Assembly (NCBI GenBank): GCA_029260135.1
Contig: JAJDDV010000091.1
Span: 1 to 35,292 of the forward strand
Direction of reading: 5' to 3'
From: Phycisphaerae bacterium
GTDB lineage: Bacteria; Planctomycetota; Phycisphaerae; UBA1845
Length of the DNA stretch: 35,292 bases
Shown here: one piece after another, positions 1 to 7,309 of the stretch
How positions within the stretch are numbered: position 1 is the stretch's first letter
How the letters are laid out: each line of letters begins with the position of its first letter
Translations under genes and position numbers: made by a program
The notes under the pieces: model-generated
What the model was told of the DNA's origin: nothing
Databases searched by the model: none
Seen by the model: only the letters and a program-made list of their open reading frames with translations

Positions 1-572
1 CCGGTGGGAGGTGCCGGGCAGGAAACCTGAGTACAACTCAGGCCATCGGACCACACCAAGCCCGCCCCAACGCAGTTCGATTCGAGGATGTCGTTCTGAC
101 AGGTCCCGAAGTCCAGATCGCAGCACGCGCCGGTCGGAGGACCCTGGCAGCTTACCTGGGAACAGGCCAGCGACTCGGACCAGACGTGATCCACACCGCT
201 GCAATCGACTTCGAGGACCGAATCGGCACACGTTCCTGTTGATACATCACAGCACGCACCCGTCGGTCCCGGACAGCAGGTACTTGGCGTACCGCCGTTG
301 AACTGGCAGAGCCACGCGCTGGGATCGACAATGACGTCATCGCCGATGTCGCCGGCATCCACAACACCGTCACAGTTGACGTCACAACTGGACAGGCAGC
401 AGGAACAGTCACCGTTTCTCTTACAAACATCGATGCACGCGCCGTCCAAGACGTTGACGACGCCGTTGTTGTCCACGTCGCCGTCGCACGGGCATGGGGC
501 CGCCCAGGCGAGCGACATGCCGACGAAACACACCTCAACAATCGCCGTCCACAGTACGATCCTTCTGTTCAT
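1..572 (-). CDS. Secreted dockerin-like / GACC-repeat protein, C-terminus beyond window
   Basis: Reading the minus strand from ATG at 572-570 gives 190 codons open to the window edge, so the C-terminus is missing. The protein starts MNRRIVLW and has a hydrophobic stretch ending SLAWAAP, a good signal peptide. It then has a dockerin-like pair of calcium-loop motifs (DVDNNGVVNVLDG and DVNCDGVVDAGDIGDD) with a cysteine cluster between them (CSCCLSSC). After that come about 40-residue modules beginning GACC and ending in CSQVSC or CTQVSC; two are complete and a third is cut. An AAAGGGG stretch 7 bases before the ATG is a likely ribosome binding site. The protein is closely related to the neighbour at 778-2499, including at DNA level. 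Dockerin-like loops suggest a calcium-stabilised fold on a secreted protein. The GACC module has no function known to me. The function is unknown. Confidence 0.85.
   Translation of the reverse strand, partial: MNRRIVLWTAIVEVCFVGMSLAWAAPCPCDGDVDNNGVVNVLDGACIDVCKRNGDCSCCLSSCDVNCDGVVDAGDIGDDVIVDPSAWLCQFNGGTPSTCCPGPTGACCDVSTGTCADSVLEVDCSGVDHVWSESLACSQVSCQGPPTGACCDLDFGTCQNDILESNCVGAGLVWSDGLSCTQVSCPAPPT
320..497 (-). repeat. 178-bp repeat copy 1, encodes dockerin-like unit
   Basis: This stretch is nearly the same as 1203-1380 and 1827-2004, each 178 bp, all on the minus strand. It encodes the CPCDGDVDNNG to GDDVIVDP segment. The high DNA identity points to recent duplication or gene conversion between the two adjacent genes. 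Confidence 0.85.
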
Positions 573-777
573 CACAAAACCCCTTTTGGGCACTCATCAT
601 CCCGTGACGTATCCACAGCCATGTCATTATGATTGCATGCCCGAGCCACCATCCACCTCTTGGAGAAAAGCACATCTGCCTAGCGACGCTCGCCCACGAT
701 CTCTTCCACCCTGAATCGCTTCCTTTACATGGTCCCTCCGACAGGATCCAACGCCGGATTCCGAGCCAACATCCGGC
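573..777. other. Intergenic gap between two tandem secreted-protein genes
   Basis: This gap of 205 bp holds the leader of the gene starting at 572 and the downstream flank of the gene ending at 778. I see no convincing hairpin-plus-T-run terminator. A CATAAT sequence on the minus strand near 625-630 could be a -10 box, but I find no good -35 box. Confidence 0.5.
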
Positions 778-2499
778 TCAGGTTGAAGGGGACACTCCGA
801 GCCGCCGTTTCCGCGTGATCGCTACAGCCGCGGTAACAAGAAGTAACATCATCACGACAAGTGACGAGCGCGACATCGTCGGAATGGACGGGTCGACGTT
901 CACCGACCCCATCTCACCGGCGAAATTGGTGGGGGAGTTGACGCCCGTCGTTCCATCGCTATTCAGGGAGAGAGCCCCATCGGTAGGGAGGAACGTGTCC
1001 AGGCAGCTCACTTCCGAACACACCGTCAACGCCGTCCACACGAGCTTGATACCCGTACAATCCACCTCCGCGACGTCGTCGTGACATTGACCGTTTCCGA
1101 TGTTGCAGCACGCACCGTTCGGAGGAATCGGGGAAGACACCGCCGTAGGACTGGGGCAGCAGGTACTTGGCGTCCCGCCGCTGAACTGGCAGAGCCACGG
1201 AGTGGGGTCGTTGAGGATATCATCGCCGACATCGCCTGCATCCACAACGCCGTCACAGTTGACGTCACAACTGGACAGGCAGCAGGAACAGGTGCCGTTG
1301 TTCTTGCAGACATCGATGCACGCGCCGTCCAAGACGTTGACGACGCCGTTGTTGTCTACGTCGGCGTCACAGGGGCAAGGATTCTGCGGTGGAACACTGC
1401 AACTGACGGCCGAACACAACGTCGAACCCGTCCAGACGAAATCCGTGCCGGTGCAGTCGACTTCCGTCACATCGTCTTGACACTGTCCGTTCCCGACGTT
1501 GCAGCAGGCTCCGGTGGGAGGTGCTGGGCAAGCGGCCGCGGCACAACTCAGACCTTCGGACCACTGCTGATTTGCGCCGGTGCAGTCCATCGCAAGGACG
1601 CCCTCCGTGCAGGTGCCAAAGTCCAGATTGCAGCAGGCGCCGGTCGGCGGAGGGTCGCATGCAACCTGAGCGCAGCTCAGGTCAACCGACCAAGTGAGCA
1701 TGGCACCTGTACAATCGACCTCGAGCACTCCATCCGCGCAAATCGCCGTCGCAGTATCGCAGCATGCGCCCCTCGGCGCACAGCAGGACTCCGTCGCCCC
1801 GCCTTGGAAGAGACACAACCACGCACTGGGATCGACAATGACGTCATCGCCGATGTCACCGGCATCCACAGCGCCGTCGCAGTTGACGTCACAGCTGGAC
1901 AGGCAGCAGGAACAGTCGCCGTTTCTCTTACAGACATCTATGCACGCCCCGTCCAGAATGTTGACGACGCCGTTGTTGTCCACATCACCGTCACAGGGGC
2001 ACGGCGGAGCGCCGAAGACAAAAGTATCCACCATCGTGTTTGTTTGTGCTTCGAAGACGGATATCGTATCGCCCGTGACTTCAAAGAAACGGTTCGGAAT
2101 GATGAAGTCGGGTGTCACGGCGCCGGGCAGTGCGACGAAGGCGGCGGTGGCGATGAGCACGGACCGGTTGGCTGTGGCCGAATCGGGAAGATCATTCGGA
2201 AAAGTGAAGACGTTCGCACTGCTCGTTAGCTGATTGCCGTCGAAATGATGATGGCCATTGGCGCCTACCGATTCGCGAAGCTCGATGAACTGCACAGACC
2301 CGTCGGCATTGGAGAAGACCTCCTCGATGTCAAACGTGTGGAACGTGGCGACGTCGTTGGGTACGTTGCCAGCCAGCACGTAGGGTCGTTTGGGCGGCGC
2401 CGCCGTCGCAAGCTCCGTACGCACGGCAACGTCCGAGAACGCTAGAATCATGACCACCGCCAGTGCGGCCCGACCTGCACCATACTGAGCCTTCAACAT
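778..2499 (-). CDS. Secreted dockerin-like / GACC-repeat protein with IPTL-CTERM-like tail
   Basis: The protein has 573 residues from ATG 2499-2497. The open frame reaches back to 2940, but the first 147 codons are compositionally unlike the rest, and MLKAQYGAG is followed by a clear signal peptide, so I chose the internal start. Residues about 40-170 form a globular domain (FDIEEVFSNADG, VQFIELRE) that resembles lamin-tail-like domains; this is a weak call. Then come a dockerin-like unit (DVDNNGVVNILDG, DVNCDGAVDAGD), three GACC modules, a second dockerin-like unit and a fourth GACC module. The C-terminus has IPTMS, a hydrophobic segment (LVVMMLLLVTAAVAI) and TRKRR, over residues 539-573. 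That arrangement is the IPTL-CTERM type of sorting signal, which suggests processing and transfer at the cell envelope. A role in cell-surface or extracellular assembly is inference. Confidence 0.85.
   Translation of the reverse strand: MLKAQYGAGRAALAVVMILAFSDVAVRTELATAAPPKRPYVLAGNVPNDVATFHTFDIEEVFSNADGSVQFIELRESVGANGHHHFDGNQLTSSANVFTFPNDLPDSATANRSVLIATAAFVALPGAVTPDFIIPNRFFEVTGDTISVFEAQTNTMVDTFVFGAPPCPCDGDVDNNGVVNILDGACIDVCKRNGDCSCCLSSCDVNCDGAVDAGDIGDDVIVDPSAWLCLFQGGATESCCAPRGACCDTATAICADGVLEVDCTGAMLTWSVDLSCAQVACDPPPTGACCNLDFGTCTEGVLAMDCTGANQQWSEGLSCAAAACPAPPTGACCNVGNGQCQDDVTEVDCTGTDFVWTGSTLCSAVSCSVPPQNPCPCDADVDNNGVVNVLDGACIDVCKNNGTCSCCLSSCDVNCDGVVDAGDVGDDILNDPTPWLCQFSGGTPSTCCPSPTAVSSPIPPNGACCNIGNGQCHDDVAEVDCTGIKLVWTALTVCSEVSCLDTFLPTDGALSLNSDGTTGVNSPTNFAGEMGSVNVDPSIPTMSRSSLVVMMLLLVTAAVAITRKRRLGVSPST
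1203..1380 (-). repeat. 178-bp repeat copy 2, encodes second dockerin-like unit
   Basis: This is the internal duplicate within the 573-residue protein. It is the most diverged of the three copies at its 5' side on the plus strand (TTGAGGATATC instead of ACAATGACGTC), but is otherwise nearly identical. Confidence 0.85.
1827..2004 (-). repeat. 178-bp repeat copy 3, encodes first dockerin-like unit
   Basis: It aligns end to end, without gaps, with copies at 320-497 and 1203-1380. It encodes the first dockerin-like unit of the 573-residue protein. Confidence 0.85.
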
Positions 2500-2869
2500 G
2501 GCGGATCTCGATCGAGCTCGAAGAAGCGATTTCTCATTGTAGACCCTTTCACACGGCCGACCCGCGAAACACCAGCGGCTTCCCTCTGCATCCGTCGCCG
2601 CATGGGCCACACGACCGATCCAGCGGCGGAGACGAGGCAAGCCTCGCAATCGAAGCTTCCGCCGGGCAGATCGCCCAGGGCGCCCGTCCGCGTCCAGCGG
2701 AACGCTCCACTTCCCAACGTAGGATCGGTTGAAACGGGATTGGACTCTCCAACAAGGAGCCAACCGTGTATCTTGAACCGGACTGGACGGTTCTCTATCA
2801 TATAATGCGCATTTGGAGCACGCATCGGAACACCGAACAGGGGAAAAGCTGAGAATCCTGAGACCGGTC
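2500..2869. other. Divergent intergenic region between secreted protein and sigma/kinase operon
   Basis: This 370-bp region must carry promoters for the minus-strand gene starting at 2499 and the plus-strand operon starting at 2870. A TATAAT lies at 2801-2806 for the plus strand. On the minus strand, TACAAT (2533-2538) sits 34 bases before the ATG without a good -35 box. Frames that remain open here look like shadows. Confidence 0.5.
2773..2806 (+). promoter_or_regulatory. Candidate promoter for sigma/kinase operon 1
   Basis: A perfect TATAAT lies at 2801-2806, about 63 bases before the chosen ATG. TTGAAC at 2773-2778 would need a 22-bp spacer, too long for ordinary sigma-70 use, so only the -10 box is persuasive. 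Confidence 0.35.
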
Positions 2870-3436
2870 ATGAGCACGGGCGGAGAGGTAACACGCCTGC
2901 TGGAGGATTTTGGCGCTGGAGTGGACGGGGCGGCCGACAAGCTGTGGCCGGTCGTTTACAGCGCGCTTCGCGGCCTGGCGGATCAGTATCTGGGTCACGG
3001 ATCGGTGGGCCACACGCTACAGCCTACCGCCCTGGTGCATGAGGCCTACGTACGTCTGGTAGGAACGGCCAACCTCGGCGTGAGTGGGCGCGGCCATTTC
3101 TTCGCTGTCGCCGCCCAGGCCATGCGGCGCATCCTGGTGGATCACGCCCGCCGCCGAGGCGCGCTCAAACGCGGCGGAAACCTGCAACGGGTCCCGCTGA
3201 CCGACATCCCCCACGTGGATGGTATGCCCGATGACTACCTCCTGAAACTCGACGACGCCCTGCGGGCGTTGGCTTCGCTGGATGCGCCCCTCGCCCACGT
3301 GGTGGAGCTTCGTTTCTTCGGAGGCCTAACGATCGAGGAGACCGCCCACCTGCTCGAAATATCACCCATGACCGTCAAGCGCCGGTGGCGTGTGGCCAAG
3401 GGCTGGCTTCACCGTCGGATCATGGAAAGGCCCTAA
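2870..3436 (+). CDS. ECF-like sigma factor, TIGR02999 type
   Basis: The protein has 188 residues from ATG 2870. An in-frame start at 2813 would add 19 residues not typical of the family, whose members start close to an MS..VTRLL motif like the one here. Region 2 contains HTLQPTALVHEAYVRL (residues 48-63), the hallmark of this planctomycete and proteobacterial sigma family, and FFAVAAQAMRRILVDHARR (77-95). Region 4 is the helix-turn-helix LTIEETAHLLEISPMTVKRR (153-172). The protein should bind core RNA polymerase and direct it to a dedicated set of promoters. It lacks the acidic DAED sequence of classical region 2.2 and has Thr53 in the corresponding stretch. It ends 4 bases before the kinase ATG, so the two are almost certainly cotranscribed. 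No separate anti-sigma gene is present; the kinase is the obvious regulator candidate. Confidence 0.92.
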   Translation: MSTGGEVTRLLEDFGAGVDGAADKLWPVVYSALRGLADQYLGHGSVGHTLQPTALVHEAYVRLVGTANLGVSGRGHFFAVAAQAMRRILVDHARRRGALKRGGNLQRVPLTDIPHVDGMPDDYLLKLDDALRALASLDAPLAHVVELRFFGGLTIEETAHLLEISPMTVKRRWRVAKGWLHRRIMERP

Positions 3437-3440
3437 AACA

Positions 3441-6143
3441 ATGTCATCATCGTGGCATCAAATCCGTACGCTGTTCGAGCAGGTGTGTGAGCTGGGCTCC
3501 ACGGAGCGTGAGGCGCACCTGGCGAAATGGTGCACAGATGATCCGACGCTGCGTGCAGAGGTGGAATCACTCCTGGCAGCCAGCGACGCGGCGCCCGCCT
3601 TCTTCGAAACACCATCGGGAACGGATTCCGGTGCGTTGACGGACGAGCCCCTGATCGGGCACTGCGTAGGCCGTTATCGAATCGACGCGCACATAGCCTC
3701 GGGCGGAATGGGGAGAGTCTACGAGGCCACGCGGGCAGACGATCAGTACGAGCAGAAGGTGGCGGTGAAGCTCATGTCCCCCGGTACGGCGCTGTCACCC
3801 GACGCCCTTTCACGTTTCCGCGACGAGCGGCAAACGCTCGCCAATCTTGAACACGACAATATCGCCCGGCTGTTGGACGGCGGCGTGGCGGACGACGGCC
3901 GACCCTATTTGGTGATGGAGCACGTCGACGGCGTGCCGCTCGACGTCTATTGCGATGAACAACGGCTGACGACGGCCCCGCGGCTCCGCCTGTTTCGCAC
4001 CGCATGCGCTGCCGTGCAGTTCGCGCACCGTAACCTCGTGGTCCATCGCGATCTCAAGCCCGGCAACATCCTGGTCTCGCGCGATGGCGTGGTGAAGCTC
4101 GTGGATTTCGGTATCGCCACCGTGCTGCAGGCGGATTCGACGGAGGAGGCTGACACGACGCTGCCCGGGCAGCCGCTGATGACACCGCAGTATGCCAGTC
4201 CGGAGCAGATTCGAGGCTTGGCGGTCACCACCGCAAGCGATGTCTATTCGCTCGGCGTCATTCTCTATGAACTCCTGACGGGACACCGCCCCTACCAACT
4301 GAGTGGTCGCAGGCCTCTTGAAATCGAGCGGACGGTCTGCGAGACCGATCCGGTCCGACCCAGTGTGGCCGTTCTGCGCACCGATCCGCCTCCTGGCCAT
4401 GACGGCACGACGCCTCGAACAGCGACGCACGAAGTCGCAAGCCGGGTCCGCGATGGCAAGCCTCAGACGCTTCGGCGCCGCCTCGCAGGCGATCTGGATG
4501 CTATCGTGTTGAAGGCCATGCACCGCGAACCACTGCAGCGGTACATCTCCGTCGAGCATCTGCACGATGACCTTCGCCGACATTTGCGAGGCCTTCCGGT
4601 TTCGGCGCGTCACGGCACGGTGCGTTATCGGATGGGCAAGTTCATTCTAAGGAACAAAGCGGCCACGATTGCGGCGGGGATGGGTGCGGCGGCCGTCCTG
4701 GCGGGCATTTTCGCCGTCATGCGAGAGAGCCGGATCGCAGCTGGGCAACGGGACGAGGCGGTTGCAGCACGCCAGCGCACCTTGACCGAGGCGCTCAAAG
4801 CGACGCACATCAACGCGTTTCTGCAAGATATATTGGCCTCAGTCGATCCACGGGCCGCGGGTCGTGAGGTCACGGTCCGGGCGGCGCTCGATCAGGCGTC
4901 GCTGCGCGTGGGGAGGGAGCTGGCGGACTTTCCGCAGGTCGAAGCCGGAATCCGGACCGTGATCGGGCGGTCCTATCACAGCCTGGGTGACTACGACGCG
5001 GCACTACCCCATCTGCGAACCGCGCTCGCCCTTCGTAGCGAGGCCCACGGGCCCGAGGACGCCGAGGTGGCCGAGAGTATGGATGACCTCGGTGCGCTGC
5101 TCACCAGCCGCGGGAACTACGACGAGGCCGAGCCTCTGCTGCGCGGGGGCTTGGCGCAGCGGCGCAGACTGCTCGGAGAGGGAAGCCTCGAAGTCGCGAC
5201 GAGTCTGAGCACCTTGGGAAAGCTGCTGCATCATCGTGGTGATCTTTCCGCAGCGGAGCCGCTCCGGCGCCAGGCTCTGTCGATACGACAGAGACACTAC
5301 GGTGAGGATCACCTCGACGTGGCCAGCAGTATGGTCAATTTGGCCGCCGTGCTTCAGGCACGCGGTCGCAGCGCCGAGGCCGAGCGTCTCTACCGTGGCG
5401 CACTCACGATCTATGTCAAACTTGTCGGGCGAGAACATGCCGACGTGTCGGACGTGCTGAACAATCTGGCCAGCCTCCTCATGCGCTCGGGCCGCACGGA
5501 ACTGGCCGAGTCGATGTTTCGAGAATCGCTTGCGATTCGGCGCAGCGTGCTTGGCAACGATCACCCCAGGGTAGCGAGGAGCCTGAGCAATCTAGGAGGT
5601 CTTCTCTCTGGAAGGGGCGACCACGAATCCGCGGAGCCGCTGCTGCGCGAGGCTCTGGCGATCCGCCGAAAGCGCCTGGGCGAGGATCACCCGGACGTGG
5701 CAATCAGTCTCAATAAACTAGCCGCAAGCCTGCGCGCTGACGGCAAAGCGGCAGAGGCGGCCGGGATCTTCCGCGAGGCCTGCGCGCACGCCGATCGCGC
5801 CTGGCCCGAGGGACACCGCTACCCGGTGGAGTTCCATCGCAACTACGGCCAATGCCTGGCGGAACTCAAGCGCTACGAAGAGGCCGAGTCTCAGCTGCGA
5901 CTGAGCCATCGCCTCCTCAGCCGGTCCTCGGAGTCCCATCCCAACAGAACGCGGACCGTCGTCCAGAACCTGATCGAGCTGTACACGAATTGGGGCAAAC
6001 CGGCGGAAGCGGCGGCGTGGACCGCGCGGTTGCCGAGGGGTAACCCGGAAGTGCCATCGCGACGACCCGATGCCACGAGCGCGCCGCGAACGTCCATACG
6101 GCAAGAAGCGGAAGAGTCCGGATTGCGGGCAGAATCGCAATAG
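3441..6143 (+). CDS. Transmembrane Ser/Thr protein kinase with TPR repeats (pair 1)
   Basis: The protein has 900 residues from ATG 3441, preceded by GGAAAGG 10 bases upstream. An earlier in-frame start at 3390 lies inside the sigma gene and is unlikely. Residues about 1-75 are the short helical region often found before planctomycete kinases. The kinase domain has the glycine loop SGGMGRVYEA (Gly88-Gly91 region), Lys110 in VAVKL, HRD at 202-204 followed by LKPGN, DFG at 222-224 and a SPEQ activation-segment end. All catalytic residues are present, so it is probably active. One membrane segment lies at about 407-428. About eight kinesin-light-chain-type TPR units (A-EPLLREAL, G-DHPDVA) fill residues about 510-840. 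With the kinase in the cytoplasm, the TPR part would be outside it. The sigma factor just upstream is its likely partner (inference). Confidence 0.93.
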   Translation: MSSSWHQIRTLFEQVCELGSTEREAHLAKWCTDDPTLRAEVESLLAASDAAPAFFETPSGTDSGALTDEPLIGHCVGRYRIDAHIASGGMGRVYEATRADDQYEQKVAVKLMSPGTALSPDALSRFRDERQTLANLEHDNIARLLDGGVADDGRPYLVMEHVDGVPLDVYCDEQRLTTAPRLRLFRTACAAVQFAHRNLVVHRDLKPGNILVSRDGVVKLVDFGIATVLQADSTEEADTTLPGQPLMTPQYASPEQIRGLAVTTASDVYSLGVILYELLTGHRPYQLSGRRPLEIERTVCETDPVRPSVAVLRTDPPPGHDGTTPRTATHEVASRVRDGKPQTLRRRLAGDLDAIVLKAMHREPLQRYISVEHLHDDLRRHLRGLPVSARHGTVRYRMGKFILRNKAATIAAGMGAAAVLAGIFAVMRESRIAAGQRDEAVAARQRTLTEALKATHINAFLQDILASVDPRAAGREVTVRAALDQASLRVGRELADFPQVEAGIRTVIGRSYHSLGDYDAALPHLRTALALRSEAHGPEDAEVAESMDDLGALLTSRGNYDEAEPLLRGGLAQRRRLLGEGSLEVATSLSTLGKLLHHRGDLSAAEPLRRQALSIRQRHYGEDHLDVASSMVNLAAVLQARGRSAEAERLYRGALTIYVKLVGREHADVSDVLNNLASLLMRSGRTELAESMFRESLAIRRSVLGNDHPRVARSLSNLGGLLSGRGDHESAEPLLREALAIRRKRLGEDHPDVAISLNKLAASLRADGKAAEAAGIFREACAHADRAWPEGHRYPVEFHRNYGQCLAELKRYEEAESQLRLSHRLLSRSSESHPNRTRTVVQNLIELYTNWGKPAEAAAWTARLPRGNPEVPSRRPDATSAPRTSIRQEAEESGLRAESQ

Positions 6144-6330
6144 TCGTCCGTTGAGAACGTGTGGCGCGGGCCTCAAACACCTAGGGCGTCTTTGTTCGGC
6201 CGACGTGCTATCCGCCGAGGGCCTACGTCAATTCCTTACCGATCTGTTCCGTTGGCCACGATCGAATCATTGGACACTACGCGCTCGGCGTACAAGAAGA
6301 GACCTACGGAGGGTTGCCGGGGCGGAGTTT
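6144..6330. other. Intergenic gap upstream of GntR gene
   Basis: This stretch of about 190 bp lies between the kinase stop and the operator of the GntR gene. I see no gene and no convincing terminator. TTGCCG at 6314-6319 could be a -35 box for the GntR gene. Confidence 0.45.
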
Positions 6331-6340
6331 TTGTATACAT
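6331..6340 (+). promoter_or_regulatory. Candidate GntR/FCD operator TTGTATACAT
   Basis: TGTATACA at 6332-6339 is a perfect 8-bp palindrome. It fits the GT-N-AC core recognised by FadR-subfamily GntR regulators, for which TTGTATACAA is a typical site. It lies 9 bases before the ATG at 6349 and overlaps any -10 box, so binding would block transcription of the regulator's own gene. Autoregulation is inferred. Confidence 0.55.
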
Positions 6341-6348
6341 TATTCAAA

Positions 6349-6993
6349 ATGAATGCAAGAGTGCTCAATCGATCTGTGTTTCGGGATGGGATCGCGCACG
6401 CCGTACTTGACTTGCTCGTTAGCGGCGCATTGCCCCCTGCCTCCCGCCTCAAGGATACGGATCTGGCAGAGCGTCTTGGCACCAGTCGAACTCCAGTACG
6501 CGAGGCGTTGATTGAGCTCGTGCGTCGAGGGTTCGTGGAGGCCGTCCCACACCGCGGGTTCCGGGTGCCTCCATTAAGACGGCAGGAAGTACTCGAATTG
6601 TATCCCCTCGTTGCGACTCTCGAGTCCCTTGCGATTGAAACGTCCTCAGATCTTGCGCCAGCGCAGGCTCGGGCGCTTGCGCGTGTCGGCCAAACGATGG
6701 TCAGCGCAGGACTGAAGCCTGCGCGATGGCTTCGCCTCGACCAGGAATGGCACGAGACGTTGCTAGCGGGATGTCCCAACGAGCGCCTGCTGGCAATCCT
6801 CAGCGACCTGCGTCTTCAGATCCAGCGATACGAGCTAGTCTACGCCAAACTCCGTGGGGGAAGGGCAGTGTCCGCGCGCGAGCACGCTGCCATCGCAAAG
6901 GCCTTTCGGGACGGCGAACGCGAGCACGCTGCAAAGACGCTTCGAACACAATGGGAAAGAAGTATGAATAGAATCCTGCGTCAACTCGAATAG
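6349..6993 (+). CDS. GntR-family transcriptional regulator, FadR/FCD subfamily
   Basis: The protein has 214 residues from ATG 6349. The open frame extends to 6070, but the upstream residues are not GntR-like and overlap the kinase gene. The winged helix covers residues about 5-75, with DTDLAERLGTSRTPVREALI as the recognition part, the classic GntR signature. Residues about 80-205 match a ligand-binding FCD domain (VATLESLAIE, then RLDQEWHETLLAGCPN, then REHAAIAKAFRDGERE HAA), including acid and histidine residues that usually bind metal. The ligand cannot be predicted. No ribosome binding site is seen, and a possible -10 box (CATTAT, 6338-6343) lies 5 bases before the ATG, so the transcript may be leaderless. 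It stands upstream of the serine hydrolase gene in the same direction and may control it. Confidence 0.92.
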   Translation: MNARVLNRSVFRDGIAHAVLDLLVSGALPPASRLKDTDLAERLGTSRTPVREALIELVRRGFVEAVPHRGFRVPPLRRQEVLELYPLVATLESLAIETSSDLAPAQARALARVGQTMVSAGLKPARWLRLDQEWHETLLAGCPNERLLAILSDLRLQIQRYELVYAKLRGGRAVSAREHAAIAKAFRDGEREHAAKTLRTQWERSMNRILRQLE

Positions 6994-7149
6994 GCATCCG
7001 TACAGCGCTAGGAACGCGTGTGCGCAGGCTCAGCCACAGAATGGATGAAACGCGGACGTTTGGGGCTGTCCGGAATACTCGGGCGCGACGACCCTTTCTG
7101 CTCTGCACAGTACGCATGCGTTGGCGCGAAGAGGCGCGTAGTTGATCCG

Positions 7150-7308
7150 AGTTCCTGGAGGTTTTCGATTCGGAAGAACGGCGATCGACAAGGCGATGTC
7201 AGATGTTTCAAGTTGGCGCTGGCGCGCGACCCAAGTCTTGCTTCAGCTCCGCGGGCGCTGAAGGAACTCAAGAACGGCTCACAAGTGAGAAACGAGAGGG
7301 ACCACTGA
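7150..7308 (+). pseudogene. Decayed TPR-type C-terminal fragment
   Basis: The open frame at 7018-7308 ends with a segment (GDRQGDVRCFKLALARDP, then SLASAPRALKELK) that resembles the end of the downstream hydrolase (GQKAKATEYYSTALKKDP, then NLRTARIALKRL). The rest of that frame has no recognisable sequence. I read this as the 3' remnant of a duplicated hydrolase or TPR gene. Its stop codon is 1 base before the hydrolase ATG, so translation of the remnant could still feed the next gene. A small real gene is possible but less likely. The remainder of 6994-7309 holds nothing else I can identify. Confidence 0.4.
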
Positions 7309-7309
7309 C

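Noticed and set aside
1081..2229. Long plus-strand open frame (382 codons) opposite the dockerin-like gene
   Set aside because: Its sequence is low-complexity and follows from the repetitive minus-strand gene, which has a signal peptide, cysteine modules and a sorting tail.
2500..2940. N-terminal extension of the dockerin-like gene to 2940
   Set aside because: The extra 147 residues are Arg/Ser-rich with no domain, and a signal peptide follows the internal ATG at 2499.
6259..6281. Sequence with TGGACACTACG resembling the right inverted repeat of the IS at 26251-27563
   Set aside because: Only the 11-base core and scattered positions match, which is expected by chance at about this rate in 35 kb.
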